64,000 nt of DNA from JBBQWR01 sp038210495. GTDB taxonomy: Bacteria > Planctomycetota > Planctomycetia > Pirellulales > DATAWG01. The stretch is from contig JBBQWR010000015.1 of NCBI GenBank assembly GCA_038210495.1, positions 1 through 64,000 on the forward strand. Direction: 5' to 3'. The notes under the pieces were generated by a model, which saw nothing but the letters and a program-made list of their open reading frames with translations, had not been told where the DNA came from and did no database searches. Positions 41,553-50,816 of this stretch are shown piece after piece; the first letter of the stretch is position 1; every line of letters begins with the position of its first letter. The translations under genes and the position numbers were made by a program.

Positions 41553-43520
41553 ATGTGTGGAATCGTCGGATACGTCGGCCGCCAAAGGGCCGTTGATTTT
41601 TTGCTCGAAGGACTTCGGCGGCTCGAATACCGCGGCTACGATAGCTCGGGCGTGGTCACGGTTACCGAAGACCGCCAGTTCTCGCTCGTCAAGGCCGCCG
41701 GCCGCATCGCGCTGCTCGAAGCCAAGCTGGCCGATTTTCCGGCGCCGGGCAACACGGGCATCGGCCATACTCGTTGGGCGACTCACGGCGCCCCGACCGA
41801 CGAAAACGCCCATCCGCACATCGGCGGTCAGCATGTGCTGGCGATCGTCCATAACGGCGTGATCGAAAATTTCAGGCCCCTCAAAGAAAAGCTCGAGACC
41901 GAGGGCTACATCTTCCGTTCGGCGACGGACAGCGAAATCATCGCCCATCTGCTCGCCAGTTGCCTGGAAAAACAGAGTGACGCGACTAGCGCCGACGTGG
42001 CCCGCACGATCGACCGCAACGCCTGCCGCCCCGGCGTCGGCGACGACATCGACGATCCGGCGGCGGCCCTCTGCGCCACGCTGTCCGCCGAGCAACTAGC
42101 CAAATATGGGCATCTCGTTCGCGCGATCCAAGAAACGCTCGTGCAACTGCACGGGACCTATGGTCTGGCGATCGTGTTCCGAGATTATCCGGAGGTGATT
42201 TTCGCAGCCCGGCTTGGCAGTCCGCTCGTCGTCGGCGTCGGCGAGAACGAGCATTATCTCGCCAGCGATGCGTCGCCCCTCGCCGGGCACACGAAGCAGA
42301 TCGTTTATTTGGCCGATCACGAGTTGGCCATCATCACGGCCGATTCGCTGCGGGTCATCCACCGCGATCAGGGGCATGTGAAGCACAATGTGCGAACGCT
42401 CGACCTCGAATCGGGCTACGCGCAGCTCAACGGCTATCCGCACTACATGCTCAAGGAAATCTTCGAGCAGCCGGAAGCTCTCGAAAACGCGATGCGCGGT
42501 CGGCTCAGCCGCGACGAGGCGACGGCCGTATTTGGCGGATTGAATCTCACTCCGCAGCAGCTTCGAAGCGTGAATCGCATGATACTCACCGCCTGCGGCA
42601 CGAGCTGGCATTCGGCGCTGGTCGGCGAGTATTTGATCGAAGAGTTCGCCCGAATTCCGGTCGAAGTCGAATACGCCAGCGAGCTTCGCTACCGCAATCC
42701 GCCGATCGAGCGCGACACGCTGCTGTTCGCGATCACCCAAAGCGGTGAGACGGCCGATACGCTCGCGGCCTTGCGCGAAGTAAAACGCAAAGGGCATCCG
42801 ACACTGGCGATCTGCAATGTCGTCGGCAGTTCAATCGCTCGGGAAGCGGACGGCGGAATCTATTTGCACGCCGGCCCGGAGATCGGCGTGGCCTCGACGA
42901 AGGCGTTCACGTCGCAATGCGTCACGCTCGCGCTGTTGGGCCTGTATTTTGGCCGACTGAGGCATCTAAGCTTTGGGGCCGGCCTGCGAATTATCGACGC
43001 CTTGGAAGAGCTGCCGGACAAGGTGCGGCTGGCGCTGGCCTCGAACGACGAAATTAAACGGATCGCCCAAAAGTATTGCCACTGCAATAATTTTCTTTAC
43101 CTCGGCCGTCAACACAATTTTCCGACGGCTCTCGAAGGCGCCCTGAAGCTGAAGGAAATCAGCTATATCCACGCCGAGGGCTATCCGGCCGCCGAGATGA
43201 AGCACGGCCCGATCGCCCTGGTCGACGAGCATACCCCGAGCGTATTCTTGATTCCGCACGGCTTGGTTTACGACAAAGTGATGTCGAACCTCGAGGAGAT
43301 CAAAGCCCGGGGCGGCCCGGTGATCGCCGTCATGTGCGAGGGAGACACCCGCGTGGCGGAGCTCGCGGACGACGTGATCCGCATCCCCGAGGTCGAAGAT
43401 TTTTTGCAGCCGATCATGACGGCCATCCCGCTTCAATTGCTCGCCTACCACATCGCCGTCCTCCGCGGCTGCGACGTCGATAAGCCAAGAAATCTGGCGA
43501 AAAGCGTGACGGTGGAGTAG
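41553..43520 (+). CDS. glmS: Glutamine--fructose-6-phosphate aminotransferase GlmS
   Basis: 655 residues. It makes glucosamine-6-phosphate from fructose-6-phosphate and glutamine, the first step towards UDP-GlcNAc. The N-terminal nucleophile Cys2 (MCGIVGYVG) and the glutaminase block GIGHTRWATHGAPTDENAHPH are followed by two SIS domains (ILTACGTSWHSALVGEYL, ITQSGETADTLAALREVK) and the end DKPRNLAKSVTVE. It is about 45 residues longer than usual because of an insert near residue 138-185 in the glutaminase domain. Confidence 0.96.
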   Translation: MCGIVGYVGRQRAVDFLLEGLRRLEYRGYDSSGVVTVTEDRQFSLVKAAGRIALLEAKLADFPAPGNTGIGHTRWATHGAPTDENAHPHIGGQHVLAIVHNGVIENFRPLKEKLETEGYIFRSATDSEIIAHLLASCLEKQSDATSADVARTIDRNACRPGVGDDIDDPAAALCATLSAEQLAKYGHLVRAIQETLVQLHGTYGLAIVFRDYPEVIFAARLGSPLVVGVGENEHYLASDASPLAGHTKQIVYLADHELAIITADSLRVIHRDQGHVKHNVRTLDLESGYAQLNGYPHYMLKEIFEQPEALENAMRGRLSRDEATAVFGGLNLTPQQLRSVNRMILTACGTSWHSALVGEYLIEEFARIPVEVEYASELRYRNPPIERDTLLFAITQSGETADTLAALREVKRKGHPTLAICNVVGSSIAREADGGIYLHAGPEIGVASTKAFTSQCVTLALLGLYFGRLRHLSFGAGLRIIDALEELPDKVRLALASNDEIKRIAQKYCHCNNFLYLGRQHNFPTALEGALKLKEISYIHAEGYPAAEMKHGPIALVDEHTPSVFLIPHGLVYDKVMSNLEEIKARGGPVIAVMCEGDTRVAELADDVIRIPEVEDFLQPIMTAIPLQLLAYHIAVLRGCDVDKPRNLAKSVTVE

Positions 43521-43775
43521 GGGATAATGTTCGAGCGACGTCGCGCTGGGCTCTTGTTGTTGGAATGCGCGTCGATGTTTTTCGCGCTCTGCTATCACAA
43601 CCGCTCTTCTCTCGCGGCGGCGATTTTGGTACTTACGCCGTCCTGAAGGCAGGCTCGCCGGTTGGGCGCTCGGCTTTCAGTCGCATTCGTCGCGGGATTT
43701 CCACCGCTGGCGAACTCATCTCGTTGATATTCATTTCGCTGCACGCTCGTGGCTATTGCTTTGGGGACTTGCCCT

Positions 43776-45851
43776 ATGAAACGGATGCTCCTGCGCCTAT
43801 CGGCTTTGACTGCCGTGGTTGTTCTTGGATTGATCGCGATCGCTCAAGCCCAGCGGAGTTTGCCGCCGAGCGAGCCAGGCGCCGATGTTTCCGCGCCGCG
43901 ATCGAACGTTTTGCGAGGTAATTCGGCCGGCGATGGTGGCCGGTTCGTCATGGAAGAGCCCGCGCGGTTTAATCCTGGGCCGGCTCGACGATTGCCCCCG
44001 GCAGATGTTGTAGTGTCCGACCAGATCGAAGACGCGCCAGTTCGGCAGACGGCTGGAGCTCGAGAATTAAGCGCGGCTCGGCCGGAAGATGGTCCGGGAC
44101 CCGACCCGTTCAATTTGGGAAACCGGGCGCCGGCGACGCAGGGACGATTTGGCTCCCCGGCCGCGCCGGCACAACTGCAGCCGGATACATCCGCCGAACC
44201 TGCCAAATTGTTCGACCCGGCGCGGCCAAGCTCGAATGACGCCGCTGCGCCAGCGACCGGTGACTCGAAGCCAACCGAGGGTCCGAAGCTATTATTGCGA
44301 GTTCCGCAAAACAACGAAACGGCTGGTAGTCCGACCGACGGTGAGCCGTCGCGCACGGTTTCGGTCATGCATCATCACCCAGCAGTGAATAGTGCGCTCC
44401 GGCCCGTGGACGCCGTTTCGACGCCAGCTGAGGCAGTCGCCGCGATCGAAGGCGCCGGCCGCCCGGGAGCCAAGCAACTCGAAGGTTCGCAATCGCCCCG
44501 GCTGACCGTCGAAAAGATCGCACCGCGCGAGGCGCAGGTCGGCAAGACGGCTCGATTCGAAATCAAGGTCGTCAACGTCGGCGAGGTCGCCGCTCAAGGG
44601 GTCGAAGTCCACGACTGCGTGCCGCAAGGCGCTCAGCTTATCGGAACCAATCCGCCGGCCAACCAAGGAACTCACGGCGAGTTGTCTTGGACGCTCGGCA
44701 TGCTCAAACCGGGCGAGCAAGCGTCTGTGCAAATGGACCTCTCGCCCACCAGCGAAGGCGAAATCGGGAGTGTTGCGACAGTGACATTCCGCACCGATGC
44801 CTCGGCGCGTACGGTGGCCACCAAGCCGCAACTAACCTTGGAATTGGTCGCGCCCAAACAGGTGCTGATCGGTGAGAACGTGAAGCTGTCGATCAAGCTC
44901 TCGAACCCTGGCACGGGCGTCGCCAGCGGTGTTGTGATTTCGGAACGAGTGCCCAACGGTCTCCAACATCCGGCGGGCAGCGAAGTCGAGTTCGAGATCG
45001 GTTCGCTCAAGCCGGGCGAGAGCCGGCAGGTGGACCTCGTGCTGAAAGCCTCGCAGGCGGGCCATATCGTCAATTCGCTCAGCGCCCGCGGCGAAGGCAA
45101 TCTGAAGGCCGAGCAACATAGCGATATCGAAGTCGTCGCTCCGGCGCTGTCGGTGGCAATGACCGGTCCCGCGAAACGGTATCTGGAGCGGCAAGCGACC
45201 TACACCGTATCGGTATCCAACCCAGGCACCGCGCCGGCTAAGGACGTGCAGTTGGTGACGCAGTTGCCGCGAGGCATGAAGTTTGTCAAAGCCAACAACT
45301 CAGGCCACTTCGATCCGAACACGAACACCGTATCGTGGAGCTTGGAAGAACTGCCCGCTTCGGAAACCGGCAGCGTCACGCTGGTGGCCATGCCGATCGA
45401 AGCCGGCGAGCAAAAAGTCAGAGTCCAAGGCAAGGCTCAGCAAGGGCTGACAGACGAAAAGGAGCAGACCGTGACGGTCGAGGGGCTTGCGGCTCTTGCG
45501 TTCGATGTTCGGGCGAGCGACGAAACGATCGAAATCGGTGGCGAAACGACTTATGCAATTCACATTGTCAATCAGGGCTCCAAAGCCGCGAGCAACGTTC
45601 GAGTGACGGTCGCTCTGCCGGCCGAACTGAAGGCGACCGGCGCCGATGGCCCGGCGCGGGACAACACGCAGGATCATCAGGTGCAATTCGAGCCGATTGC
45701 CCGATTGGAGCCCAAGGGGGAAGCCATGTTTCATGTGAAGGCCCAGGCCCTGCAGGCCGGCGATTTGCGGGTGAAGGTTCAATTGCTCACGGATGACATG
45801 CGTCAGCCGCTGACGAAGGAAGAGAGCACGCGGGTTTATGCGGACCAGTAG
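43776..45851 (+). CDS. Secreted DUF11-repeat protein
   Basis: 691 residues. A signal peptide (LSALTAVVVLGLIAIAQAQ) is followed by a low-complexity Pro/Ala/Asp region to about residue 240 and then four DUF11/conserved-repeat domains of about 110 residues, each with a start such as PREAQVGKTARFEIKVVNVG, APKQVLIGENVKLSIKLSN and GPAKRYLERQATYTVSVSN. These form immunoglobulin-like beta-sandwiches typical of planctomycete surface proteins. The ATG at 43776 is preferred to an upstream in-frame codon. No partner genes are evident. Confidence 0.85.
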   Translation: MKRMLLRLSALTAVVVLGLIAIAQAQRSLPPSEPGADVSAPRSNVLRGNSAGDGGRFVMEEPARFNPGPARRLPPADVVVSDQIEDAPVRQTAGARELSAARPEDGPGPDPFNLGNRAPATQGRFGSPAAPAQLQPDTSAEPAKLFDPARPSSNDAAAPATGDSKPTEGPKLLLRVPQNNETAGSPTDGEPSRTVSVMHHHPAVNSALRPVDAVSTPAEAVAAIEGAGRPGAKQLEGSQSPRLTVEKIAPREAQVGKTARFEIKVVNVGEVAAQGVEVHDCVPQGAQLIGTNPPANQGTHGELSWTLGMLKPGEQASVQMDLSPTSEGEIGSVATVTFRTDASARTVATKPQLTLELVAPKQVLIGENVKLSIKLSNPGTGVASGVVISERVPNGLQHPAGSEVEFEIGSLKPGESRQVDLVLKASQAGHIVNSLSARGEGNLKAEQHSDIEVVAPALSVAMTGPAKRYLERQATYTVSVSNPGTAPAKDVQLVTQLPRGMKFVKANNSGHFDPNTNTVSWSLEELPASETGSVTLVAMPIEAGEQKVRVQGKAQQGLTDEKEQTVTVEGLAALAFDVRASDETIEIGGETTYAIHIVNQGSKAASNVRVTVALPAELKATGADGPARDNTQDHQVQFEPIARLEPKGEAMFHVKAQALQAGDLRVKVQLLTDDMRQPLTKEESTRVYADQ

Positions 45852-45861
45852 ATGGGGAACG

Positions 45862-45896
45862 TGGCGGGTGGTGAGTGGCGAGTGGCGAGTGATGGC
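45862..45896. repeat. Short tract GGTGGTGAGTGGCGAGTGGC
   Basis: Direct iterations of GAGTGGC, the complement of the CCACTCGCC tracts at 6905-6940 and 56711-56735. It lies just after the DUF11 gene. The rest of the space up to 46116 shows no gene. Confidence 0.4.
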
Positions 45897-46116
45897 AACG
45901 AAGACAGCGCCGGTCTGGTGTACATGCCGCCGGCTTGGTTTTGAAGGGCGCCTATGCCGCTGAGATCGGTTGGGGCGGTTGCGGTAGGCTGATTTTTATT
46001 GGCGCCGGTGCTGGCTTGTTGAGGCTGCTTTACAACGCCGGTTCACGGTAACACACTTGGATAAGGGAGTATTTGCCGAGCTTTTGACCGATCCTTGCCG
46101 AGGCGATCCGTCGCGT

Positions 46117-47322
46117 ATGTCGATCAGGATAACATGCCCGAGAGGACACCGGCTGAAGGTGAACGACCGCATGGCGGGTCGATCGGGGCGATGCCCGTTC
46201 TGCCGCGAGGTTGTGAATGTCGGGCCGTTGGAGGCGCCGCCGATTCCGCCGCCGCCGTCGATCTTTGGCCCAGGCGATCTGCCTGAAGCGCCGGCCACCC
46301 CTGTCGCAGCTGTTATGGTTGATAACGGGGTTCGACAAGTCGTTGTCGACGAGTTAATTGCGACGCCCGCGCCTGAGCCGCCGTCGGTTCCTGACGCTCC
46401 GCCGCCAGCCGTTCAGACTGTTCCACCTTTGGTTCTGTCCCCGGTCGCGGTCGAGGAGACATCGGCCGCTCAATTGGCTGACAGTCCCGACAAGACGGAC
46501 ACGAGCAAGCTGCGGATTGTCGGCGCATGGAAAGTCGTCGGCTCCGCGCCACCGCCGGTCCTTTTTTTGCCAGCGCCGCCAAACAACGAGCCGCCATCGC
46601 CATCGGCAATTCCCATTGCAGAACGAATCGAGCGTGATCCGATTGCTCCGCAGCGGGTCGTGATGGCCGAAGCGATCACGGAGGCGCCGCCGACACGGGT
46701 CATTCCGGTAGCCGAAGTCGCCCTACCCGTGACCGAGTACGCGGCGGACGAAATTTCGCCGCTGGAACCTGAACCTATACCGCCAACCGAGACGCCCGCA
46801 GTGGTGACTCGCTCGGCCGAGGCTCCACCGACGATCGTGAGGCGTCCGTCATCGGTAAAATTTCCGGCGCCAAAACCAATTCCAACGCCAAAAATCGCGC
46901 GGCGACGCACTCAGGCCGAAAAGCTCGCTGCCTATGCATCGGCCGTGGTAGCGGTCGTTGCTTTGGTGTCGATAATTCCAGCCCTTGGGCACATCAACCT
47001 GCCGACAGCGCCAGGCTGGGCTCGCGGCGTGATTCTCGTATCGATGCTGCTGCTCGCCTACGCGGCATGGCTGCCGACGATCGCCGACCGCGGAACGTTC
47101 TGGGTCACGACAATCGTCATGGCGGCCGTGGCGGCCATGTACGGCTCGGTCATGACGATGTCGTTCACGACGCCAATCGACGCCGATTTACCGCTGGGCC
47201 TAACCGAGCTTCGGTGGCTGGCGCCGTACTGGTGCGGAGCGATCATGACTCTGTCGGCGTGCGCCGCCTACTACTGCGGACACGCGGCCCAGGTCTTGAG
47301 TCATCGAACGGCCCGAGCCTAA
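46117..47322 (+). CDS. Zinc-ribbon, proline-rich membrane protein
   Basis: 401 residues. The N-terminus is a zinc ribbon (ITCPRGHRLKVNDRMAGRSG, then RCPFC), a module often found at the start of planctomycete proteins. A long Pro/Ala/Glu-rich linker follows (residues 40-265), then four transmembrane segments from about 285 to the end (AAYASAVVAVVALVSIIPAL; VILVSMLLLAYAAWLP). Similar proteins are common in planctomycetes without known function. The ATG at 46117 gives the ribbon right at the start. Confidence 0.75.
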   Translation: MSIRITCPRGHRLKVNDRMAGRSGRCPFCREVVNVGPLEAPPIPPPPSIFGPGDLPEAPATPVAAVMVDNGVRQVVVDELIATPAPEPPSVPDAPPPAVQTVPPLVLSPVAVEETSAAQLADSPDKTDTSKLRIVGAWKVVGSAPPPVLFLPAPPNNEPPSPSAIPIAERIERDPIAPQRVVMAEAITEAPPTRVIPVAEVALPVTEYAADEISPLEPEPIPPTETPAVVTRSAEAPPTIVRRPSSVKFPAPKPIPTPKIARRRTQAEKLAAYASAVVAVVALVSIIPALGHINLPTAPGWARGVILVSMLLLAYAAWLPTIADRGTFWVTTIVMAAVAAMYGSVMTMSFTTPIDADLPLGLTELRWLAPYWCGAIMTLSACAAYYCGHAAQVLSHRTARA

Positions 47323-47324
47323 GA

Positions 47325-47383
47325 AGTTCTCACAAACCGCCTCGGAGAAGGGGACAGCCCCCAGCGGTTTTGTGAGCAGTTCT
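47325..47383. repeat. Hairpin repeat between convergent genes
   Basis: AGTTCTCACAAACCGC pairs imperfectly with GCGGTTTTGTGAGCAGTTCT around a core AGAAGGGGACAGCCCCC. The core is the complement of that in the copy at 17684-17724. Located between two converging genes, it may end transcription from both. Confidence 0.65.
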
Positions 47384-47409
47384 AAATCAGACGACCACGT
47401 GTTGGTTGA

Positions 47410-48651
47410 TTATCGCACCGCTGAGACCGCTCCGAAGCTGTAGCTCGCCGAGAACGGAATCACGCCGTAAATCCCCCGCGTGAAGACCAAGTTGATGAAG
47501 TCGTCGGTCTTCAAAATTTCTGACTTCGGCACGAGCACGACGTCTGAATCGCCCAGCCAAATATTTCCGCCCGGGCACATCGATTTGCCGGCCAGCGCCG
47601 CGTGCAGATCGACCATCGTGGCCATGAGTCGATAATCGTCGCCCCGACGGAAGATCACAACTTGCTTTAAATGAGCGCCCACGTTCCAACTTCCCGCCAG
47701 CGCCAGGGCTTGCAGAACGCTGGTCGGCCCTTCGAGCGTGAACCGTCCCGGGAGATGGACTTCGCCGAGCACAAAAATATAGCGCGGCGCCCGATTGGTG
47801 AGGATGGGCGTGACCTCAATGCCCTGAATTTCCGCCCCATAGCGGGCGTCAATTTCGCTTTTCAAATCGTCCAGCGTCAGTCCCTGGACCGGCACGGGAC
47901 CGATCGCCGGCAAGCTGATCGTGCCGTCGGGGGCGACGCGAACGTCGATTCCCTGACCGCCCGACCCGGCCCGGGCGTCGACCGTGTTCCGCAGATCGTC
48001 GAGCTTGGCGTTCACCCGGCTGGGCGTGACGGTGACTGCGGGGACTTTATAAAACTTCTGATAGAGCTTTTCCATGTCGTCACGGACCTGGGTGACCGTC
48101 AGATGCGCGACTTTAACTTGACCCAATAGCCGGAGCGTGATCGTGCCGTCCGGTTGAATCACGAGCGTGCGATTCAAGTTTGGATCGGTGAACGATTCGA
48201 CTAGGATTTCATCGCCGACGCCCAATTGATAGGGCCGGCTGGTTTCATTGCGGGTTAGCCGGTAGACGCAGCGGATTTGGTCGTCAACACGCAGCCGATA
48301 CACGGGAACTTGCGGTATTCGCGGATGAGCGACATATTCGCCGGGGCCGCCCGGCTCCCAGGGAGCGCAATAGACGCAGTCGCCGCCGCAGTTTTGGCAC
48401 AACTGAATGGCGGCGTCGAACCGGCGATCGACACTTGTCGTTGGCAACCGCTCGACTTGGCGCGAAAGGGCGCCGTGCGAAACGGCGCGCTCGTCGTTCG
48501 CGACCTTTATCGTGGAGCCTCGATGACTAGGCCAAGTCAAGGCGACAGCGAGGACACATCCTACCGATAGAACGACAATCGACACCGGCCGCCGACCCAA
48601 GAGTCGAGCACTGACCGAGCCGAAATTTTTTAGTACCGAGAATCCGCTCAT
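47410..48651 (-). CDS. Polysaccharide export protein, Wza-like with SLBB domains
   Basis: 413 residues with an N-terminal membrane segment (VSIVVLSVGCVLAVALTW) and no lipobox. A Poly_export domain follows (YQLGVGDEILVESFTDPNLN ... VIQPDGTITLRLLGQVKV), then a second such domain (VRVAPDGTISLPAIGPVPVQG) and an SLBB domain (YIFVLGEVHLPGRFTLEG). A cysteine cluster CQNCGGDCVYC near residue 85 is unusual for Wza. Expected to form part of an outer-membrane exopolysaccharide exporter, here with no tyrosine kinase gene next to it. Confidence 0.85.
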   Translation of the reverse strand: MSGFSVLKNFGSVSARLLGRRPVSIVVLSVGCVLAVALTWPSHRGSTIKVANDERAVSHGALSRQVERLPTTSVDRRFDAAIQLCQNCGGDCVYCAPWEPGGPGEYVAHPRIPQVPVYRLRVDDQIRCVYRLTRNETSRPYQLGVGDEILVESFTDPNLNRTLVIQPDGTITLRLLGQVKVAHLTVTQVRDDMEKLYQKFYKVPAVTVTPSRVNAKLDDLRNTVDARAGSGGQGIDVRVAPDGTISLPAIGPVPVQGLTLDDLKSEIDARYGAEIQGIEVTPILTNRAPRYIFVLGEVHLPGRFTLEGPTSVLQALALAGSWNVGAHLKQVVIFRRGDDYRLMATMVDLHAALAGKSMCPGGNIWLGDSDVVLVPKSEILKTDDFINLVFTRGIYGVIPFSASYSFGAVSAVR

Positions 48652-48738
48652 AGCGATCCTTCACCCTCTAATTGCCTCGGCGACTTGTTCGCGCGAGATG
48701 GTTTTCGTCGTAGTCGCTAATCGAATCGCGAAAGAGTT

Positions 48739-50415
48739 TTAACGTCGCACGGCCGGCTGTGCTTGGACGCCGGTCGCGATCGATGGTCTGACCGGATCGA
48801 TGCTCACCGGCATCGACGCGGCAAACGTATTTGCGTCGACCCATTGCACATCGCTTGGCGCGGAGCCGATCTTTTGCATGCCCATGGCCAGCCCCGTTCG
48901 CCGAGCCCGGCTCGCCAGATCGCTCTCGCCCAATCGATCATGGACCGCGGCCAAGTTTTCCCAGACGGCCGGCCGCGGCGCGACTTTCAGGCTATGCAGG
49001 AAAGCGATCTTTGCTTCGGGCAAACGGCCAAATCGCACGAGTTGGACCCCTAGCTCATTGGCCGCCCGAGCGTTGCGGTTGTCGACTTGCAGGGCCGCCT
49101 CTTGATAGACGATCGCCTTGGCGCCCCCCGTGAAATCGGCCGGGCCGTGCGAGGCGGGCGGCAAGGCGTAAACCTTTCCAAGTCCATGTAGCGCCATCGA
49201 GCCTGGAGGCATATCTGCGACGGCGGCCGCCAGTTGCTCGCTCGCGTACGTCAAATATTTGGCCATCGCCGCGCGAGTTGAAACCCGCTCGCAATCTTGG
49301 CCGCGAAGGACGGGCGTGTGGTGTCCGGCGACTATGTCGGTCACATGCAAATCTTCGATCGACCTAGCGTCTCGAGCGGCGAAGTCGTCCGCTTCCTCGA
49401 GCGCTCGAAGGCCGGCCGCCAGTTTCTGTTCGTGGCTTTGTTCTTGACCCCGGTCGTCATTTTGGCCGTCCAGGGCGACGGCCATCATGTGCAGTGATTC
49501 GTAGAACTCGGACCGCGCGGCGTAGATCGCGCCATGCTCGGCGAGTTCAAAGGCGTGCCGGTTCATGGCGTTGGCTCGGGCCGCCACAGCCTGCATTTGT
49601 TGCGGGTTCGCAGTCGTCGCCCGCGGAGGTGGGATGATTTTCGGTATCGAATCGACCGGCGCCACCGGCTGCACGGCGGCAACACCGGGGGCCGCCGAAA
49701 GCGTGGTGGCGACTGGTGGAGAGCCCATAGAGATCACCGGCGGCGTTACGACCGGCCGAACGGCGACCGATGGCGGCGCGACAGGACGTGTTGTGACTGG
49801 CTGCGATACGACCGGCTGCGAAACAACGGGCTGTGACGCCATCGACAAAACAGACACCGGCGGCGCGATGGCGGATGCGACGTAAGTAAATGATGAGTTT
49901 GCCCCAACCTTCTGCGGAACGATCGTTGCTTTGGCAGCAGGCGAACCAGAGACTGTCGGAACCGCCGGCGACGCCGCAGCGGGCGCCGGAATGACGGGCG
50001 TTTTATGAACTGGTGTGTTGATTGGCGGCAAAAGCGCGGCGAACTTTGCGTTGCGATCGCCTTCGACATCAGACGGAATTGGCGGCAAAGGCTGCAAATT
50101 CGCCGCCGTCTGCGTGCCTTGCGAAGCGCCGCGCGGGGCTAGTTTCAAAACGGAGCCCGTGGCGGCCGGCGCCGCGCCTTGGGCGCCGTACTGGAAATCC
50201 TTTTCCAGCAAACTCGAGACATCCACCGCGCTGCCATCCGGCAACGGAATCGGTCGGGCCTGCGCCAAGCGGACTCGCGACATTTCCGCCGGCCGCTCGC
50301 TGGCGACCGTGACCGTTTGGGCCTGCAAGATTGTTTGGACCAATCCACCCGCTAGATAGGCAGCCAGGGCCGCCGCAATCATGGGCCCGGCGCCCCTTCG
50401 ATAGGATCCTTCCAT
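48739..50415 (-). CDS. Secreted TPR-like protein with Val/Pro-rich region
   Basis: 558 residues with a signal-like N-terminus (GPMIAAALAAYLAGGLVQTI). Residues 150-270 are a low-complexity tract with short repeats such as VSQPVVSQPVTTRPV. The C-terminal half has alpha-helical TPR-like pairs (RANAMNRHAFELAEHGAIYAAR; VYQEAALQVDNRNARAANEL; ENLAAVHDRLGESDLASRAR). It lies 87 bp upstream of the Wza-like gene on the same strand, so it may be part of the same export or envelope unit. Confidence 0.75.
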   Translation of the reverse strand: MEGSYRRGAGPMIAAALAAYLAGGLVQTILQAQTVTVASERPAEMSRVRLAQARPIPLPDGSAVDVSSLLEKDFQYGAQGAAPAATGSVLKLAPRGASQGTQTAANLQPLPPIPSDVEGDRNAKFAALLPPINTPVHKTPVIPAPAAASPAVPTVSGSPAAKATIVPQKVGANSSFTYVASAIAPPVSVLSMASQPVVSQPVVSQPVTTRPVAPPSVAVRPVVTPPVISMGSPPVATTLSAAPGVAAVQPVAPVDSIPKIIPPPRATTANPQQMQAVAARANAMNRHAFELAEHGAIYAARSEFYESLHMMAVALDGQNDDRGQEQSHEQKLAAGLRALEEADDFAARDARSIEDLHVTDIVAGHHTPVLRGQDCERVSTRAAMAKYLTYASEQLAAAVADMPPGSMALHGLGKVYALPPASHGPADFTGGAKAIVYQEAALQVDNRNARAANELGVQLVRFGRLPEAKIAFLHSLKVAPRPAVWENLAAVHDRLGESDLASRARRTGLAMGMQKIGSAPSDVQWVDANTFAASMPVSIDPVRPSIATGVQAQPAVRR

Positions 50416-50816
50416 CGCTATGGTCTCGCAAGTCAGCCTTGACTCTCATAACTAATCCACTCTTAGGACGGAATCGTCCGTGTAGACCGGTGCTATCGAT
50501 CAAAACCAGGGTAGGGATAAAATCCGTCCGCGCAAGGCAAACCGATAATCGTCAAATCGTGCGCGGCCGTACCGAGCCCAGGCGCTCAAAGCCATGCGAG
50601 CGGAACAGTTGGAATAACCCCAACCGCGATCGAATGGAGGACGCGACGCGCCCGCAGAGATTAGAAACGCCGTTCAATCGGACAGATACTAGGCGGCTGA
50701 GGTTGGATCGACGGGAAATGCCGGTAGTCTGTTCTCGACGCTGAAACACTCATCAGGGATTTGGCGAGGATGCCTCTAGTCGCGGCCACCCTTTTCATTC
50801 ACTTCTTCGGATAAAC
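50416..50816. other. Intergenic region, nothing recognised
   Basis: Between the start of the TPR gene and the end of the oxidoreductase gene, both on the minus strand. It should hold the promoter of the TPR/Wza-like unit, but no clear -35/-10 pair was identified. The open frame at 50331-50744 has unlikely composition and overlaps the TPR gene. Confidence 0.4.
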
